A DNA stretch of 64,000 nucleotides from Agrostemma githago (lineage: Eukaryota > Streptophyta > Magnoliopsida > Caryophyllales > Caryophyllaceae). The stretch covers positions 49,122,953 to 49,186,952 of the forward strand of contig OY288256.1 of NCBI GenBank assembly GCA_958450325.1. Direction: 5' to 3'. The notes under the pieces were generated by a model. It was given only the letters and a program-made list of their open reading frames with translations, was not told where the DNA came from and searched no databases. Shown here in pieces: positions 61,173 to 64,000 of this stretch. How positions within the stretch are numbered: the stretch's first letter is position 1; each line of letters opens with the position of its first letter. The position numbers and the translations under genes are program-made.

Positions 61173-61690
61173 ATGTCGGAATCACATAACATCGAGTCAA
61201 CGTAAAAAAGAGTCGATCACAACAACGTCAAGGTAACGTAGAACCCTCCGGTTCACAAACACCACAATCGAAGGCACATGGTCAATTTACGACCCCACCA
61301 TTTAACCCCAACTAAAACCAATGGTCCGGTTTCACGCCTTCATTCTTGAACTTCAACACCCCGAGCGGGTCGACCCCTTACGGTTACGATTTAACCGGGG
61401 ACAACCGAGACAAGGGTCCCAACAACCTTTTAACATGACGCTCAACCAATTTATTTTTGATATGTCCACAATGTCAGGTGACCACCTTTACCACCGTTTC
61501 CTTTTACACAAACAGGTCTAACATCGTTTACACAATTTACACCATAACCGTTTACAGAGTCTACACACGATACATCTACACAAAGCATGTCACAATTCAC
61601 AAATGAATTTCCACAAATCGAAACGGTTCAACTGCCCGGTAATGAGGTAATTTAGATGACGGAAGCATAAATGACTGAAATAAATGCAAC
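61173..61690 (+). pseudogene. Decayed N-terminal part of hAT transposase
   Basis: From the ATG at 61173 (MSESHNIEST then a stop) the sequence keeps coding-like composition but no continuous frame. One frame near 61310-61420 gives NQWSGFTPSFLNFNTPSGSTPYGYD, a low-complexity stretch plausible for the N-terminal arm ahead of a BED finger. A different frame at 61321-61521 is open but not recognisable. Stops and frame changes show it is dead. Confidence 0.4.
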
Positions 61691-62257
61691 GGGTCGCAAA
61701 AGTAAAGTATGACTAAGTTTCACTAAGAGTAAAGATAAAAAAAGAGCTATGTGTAATAATTGTAAGAGTGTGTCAAGTCGTAAAAGTGAATCGGGTACCG
61801 GTTACCTAAGACGACACGCTAAAAAATGTGTTCCCAAAGACGTCGGTCAAACATCAATTGACCAATTTATGACCCGACCCCCTTCACAACAAGACTATAA
61901 CTATGATAATAATGCATGTGACCACGAATTATCCAGAATAATAATTCAAATGGAAAAACCTTTTGCTCTAGCTGAACACCCAGCGTTTAACAGATATTTA
62001 AGAGCAAACCAACCGGCTCATAAAGAAACGAGTTGTCGTAGTGTTAAATCTAAAGCAATGAAACAATATATGGAGGCTAAAATGGAGCTTTTAGAAATCT
62101 TCAAAAGAACGAAATCTAGAATATCATTAACGTTCGATGGATGGGGCTCTGGTTACGATTACTCTTACCTATGTTTAACGGTTCACTGGCTAGATGAGGG
62201 TTGAGTTTTACAAAAAAGAATAATTGAATTTGATAGATTAGAAAGTCCGCATACTGT
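61683..62257 (+). pseudogene. hAT transposase fragment: BED zinc finger and start of catalytic domain
   Basis: In the frame of 61749-62204 the sequence reads NATGRKSKV-stop-LSFTK, then CNNCK...GTGYLRRHAKKC, a BED-type finger (C-x2-C, H-x4-C) followed by QTSIDQFM and, about 100 residues on, SRISLTFDGWGSGYDYSYLCLTVHWLDEG, matching the start of plant hAT transposase cores (FDGW, Y-x-x-L/V-T-x-H-W/F). Two stops fall where tryptophan is expected: TGA at 61710-61712 (KVW) and TGA at 62202-62204 (the residue after DEG). The frame then continues LQKRIIEFDRLESPH until LTR_C begins at 62258. Confidence 0.8.
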
Positions 62258-62541
62258 AGACACCCGCATTTTGACTGCCAGGTGTCTATAGCAGTTTCCG
62301 ACAAACACCCGATGATGATCGGACGCAAACATGCTTTAACGTACTCGGAAACGGGCTCGAAATCATTGGCATTTGACTTTGGATTTTTACGGAGTACTGT
62401 AGACACCCGCATTTTGACTGTCAGGTGTCTATAGCAGTTCCCGACAAACACCCGATGATGATCGGACGCAAACATGCTTTTATATATTCAGAAACGGGCT
62501 CAAAATCATTGGCATTTGGCTTGGGCTCATTATGGAGTACA
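62258..62541 (+). repeat. 140-bp tandem duplication of the LTR_C 5' end
   Basis: Units start at 62258 and 62398, both TGTAGACACCCGCATTTTGACTG, and run to GGAGTAC. They differ at several positions (for example CTGCCAGG and CTGTCAGG), so the duplication is not brand new. LTR_A and LTR_B have one copy. Confidence 0.85.
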
Positions 62542-63723
62542 TATCTCACAAAACCGACCTCAAAATCAGGCCCAGTGGGTCGTTTCGAGTCAAATAAGAC
62601 TAATTTGGGTCGATTCCGGCACCAGGGGTAAAACCGTCTTTTTACGACCGAGTCAAAACCCGGTCAAAGATTTTCCCGAGACACGTGAGTCAGCCGTGAC
62701 ACCTCACATGGCTGGTTCTCACTTCAATCCTACAAAAAATCAACTTCTTAAAATATTAAATAAATCCGTTTAAGGATAGGATTCGATCTCAAGTAGAAAT
62801 TCTATCCGGAAACTGAATCGGATATCAACCGAGCACATAATACTCGGCCAAAACACCTACACCAGCCGAAATTCCTCCTCATACAGCCAAGATGTTGGCT
62901 TTTCCACCAAGAAACGGACTTTGCATTCCTTTCGAACTCTTACGTTTCCTATCCTAAGCGGTAGTTCAAACTCTCCTAGCCAAGGTCGGGAATCACCTAT
63001 AAATAGCCCCTTGCACACAACACAAGAGAGAGAGAAAAAACATATATGAAATAATTATCAAACAACAACAAAATACATACACCCATCAACACATTCAAGC
63101 AATTACTAGCATAAAATAAACATCGAAAAACCGATAATATTCCCGAAGGAAAACCGGCCCGTTGAACCCGAAACCCTTCACCCGACACGCGCCTAAACCG
63201 CACCACCACCACCTCACCAACATAAACTCGACGCTCCAAGTGCCCAAGCCACGTTCCGACGAGCCCTAATCCGAGTAGACTAAAACATGTAGGTTGAGGG
63301 TGCACAAAACCCGATCTCTTTCTCTTCCTTCTTCTCTTTCTCTCGTTTTTTTTTCTATATACGGGTCGCGTCGTCCTTTTTATTACGGGTCATTCGTCGC
63401 GTCTTTTTTTTTATTTCTAATATCGATATTATCAAAAAACTATTTTCATATATCAAACATTCTTAACAATATGATATCAACTCTATAGTTGAATATCGTA
63501 TTAAAAGAATTATATTAAAACTTCGACGATATTAAAAATCGTTACATCTTTTTCAAATCACTTTTTTTACAAAATCTTTTTTTATTCATTCCGAATATTC
63601 GATATCGATTTCCTAATCGAATATCGAATACGACGAATATCGAAAGCATAATATCGAGTATAAATTAATTCCTATTTTGTACGCGATTTATCAAAAATCA
63701 ACGATTTCGAACAAAAAATAATG

Positions 63724-63785
63724 TCGGACAGACTCGTACGCGAGTCGCGCGCCCTACCAGGCGACTCGCGCACGAGCCTGGAACC
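63724..63785. repeat. GACTCGCG-type motif cluster in LTR_C
   Basis: GACTCGTACGCGAGTCGCGCG and GGCGACTCGCGCACGAG form overlapping inverted words in the downstream part of LTR_C, roughly where LTR_B has ACTCGATCGAGT and LTR_A has GGCGCCTGAG. Confidence 0.65.
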
Positions 63786-64000
63786 CGGGTCTATTTTTAG
63801 CTTCTTCGTTCATTTTATTATTTCTTTTACGAAACGATTACAAAACTCATATCTTTTCTAAAACCATTCCGATTATTTGATATTGACTTTGTAGTCAACT
63901 ATTAAATATAACGAATATCGAAAATATTAAGTCGAGTGCAAATTAGGCAATATTAGTACGCGATTTAATAAAATCATCGAAAATCGATTTCAAAACGGGC

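Larger units (their letters stand above)
55085..62257 (+). mobile_element. Decayed hAT transposon, interrupted by a Helitron and cut by LTR_C
   Basis: Inferred from order: a GC-rich terminal region (55085-55325, with CCGGGCCGGGCC and GGCACGAC words typical of subterminal regions of plant hAT elements), a TATA box (TATAAATA, 55394-55401) with a CT-rich leader, the Helitron 55931-61035, then hAT transposase remnants at 61173-62257. The left terminal inverted repeat is not defined and the right end lies beyond LTR_C, outside the window. The joining of the two halves is an inference. Confidence 0.5.
62258..64000 (+). mobile_element. LTR_C, third LTR of the LTR_A/B family (runs off the window)
   Basis: Begins TGTAGACACCCGCATTTTGAC and follows LTR_A/LTR_B: CCCGATGATGATCGGACGC, CCCAGTGGGTCG, AAAACCCGGTCAAAG, a TATA box (62998-63005) and CATGTAGGTTGAGGGTG (63287). 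It inserted into the hAT transposase. Its 3' end, internal domain and target duplication lie outside the window. The first 140 bp are duplicated. Confidence 0.8.

Noticed and set aside
63294..63488. Open frame in LTR_C
   Set aside because: Lies in the transcribed part of an LTR, has low complexity and no counterpart in LTR_A or LTR_B.

Overview
The window is nuclear DNA of a flowering plant, almost certainly a eudicot. It is AT-rich and built almost wholly of nested transposable elements. I found no host protein-coding gene, tRNA or rRNA. Small signals (a GTGAGAC-GTCTCAC type palindrome, ACTCGATCGAGT motifs inside LTRs) make me lean towards Caryophyllales, but that is only an impression.

Left and centre (1-43673). 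Positions 1-1592 are the 3' part of the internal domain of a Ty3/gypsy-like element, ending in a polypurine tract and its LTR (LTR_A, 1593-39779). LTR_A was split by three insertions: a minus-strand solo LTR of another family (2501-4126), a large tandem retrotransposon array (4179 to about 36660), and a 5'-truncated LINE (36992-38225). A second internal 3' remnant (39780-41106) and a second LTR of the same family (LTR_B, 41107-43673) follow.

The centrepiece is the array: five LTRs alternating with four internal domains, head to tail, period about 7.35 kb. The LTRs are 3.9-4.3 kb (TGTAACACCC...GGGGATTACA). The internal domains are about 3.08 kb with a perfect initiator-Met-tRNA-type primer binding site and a polypurine tract, but no gag or pol. 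This is a LARD-type non-autonomous retrotransposon turned into a satellite-like array. Four of the five LTRs carry the same 745-bp Mutator-like MITE. LTR1 has two deletions, one with templated filler. LTR4 is a mosaic of LTR5-type and LTR3-type sequence. LTR5 is truncated.

Right (43674-64000). This stretch holds smaller elements: four degenerate repeats with plant snRNA-type promoter motifs (44290-44760), two related Mutator-like foldback elements, two PIF/Harbinger MITEs, a Stowaway-like MITE, a 258-bp tandem duplication, a LINE RNase H fragment, a 1.5-kb Helitron (49608-51083), one further Helitron end, and a promoter-like block with two E2F-type sites near 52050. From about 55085 a decayed hAT transposon begins (GC-rich end, promoter, BED-finger transposase remnant at 61680-62257). 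It is interrupted by a 5.1-kb Helitron (55931-61035), which itself holds a LINE tail, a hAT MITE and a 1.4-kb retroposed sequence. A third LTR of the LTR_A/B family (LTR_C) cuts the transposase at 62258 and runs off the window.

The genes do not form a pathway. The layout records successive insertions, so relative ages can be read from the nesting.
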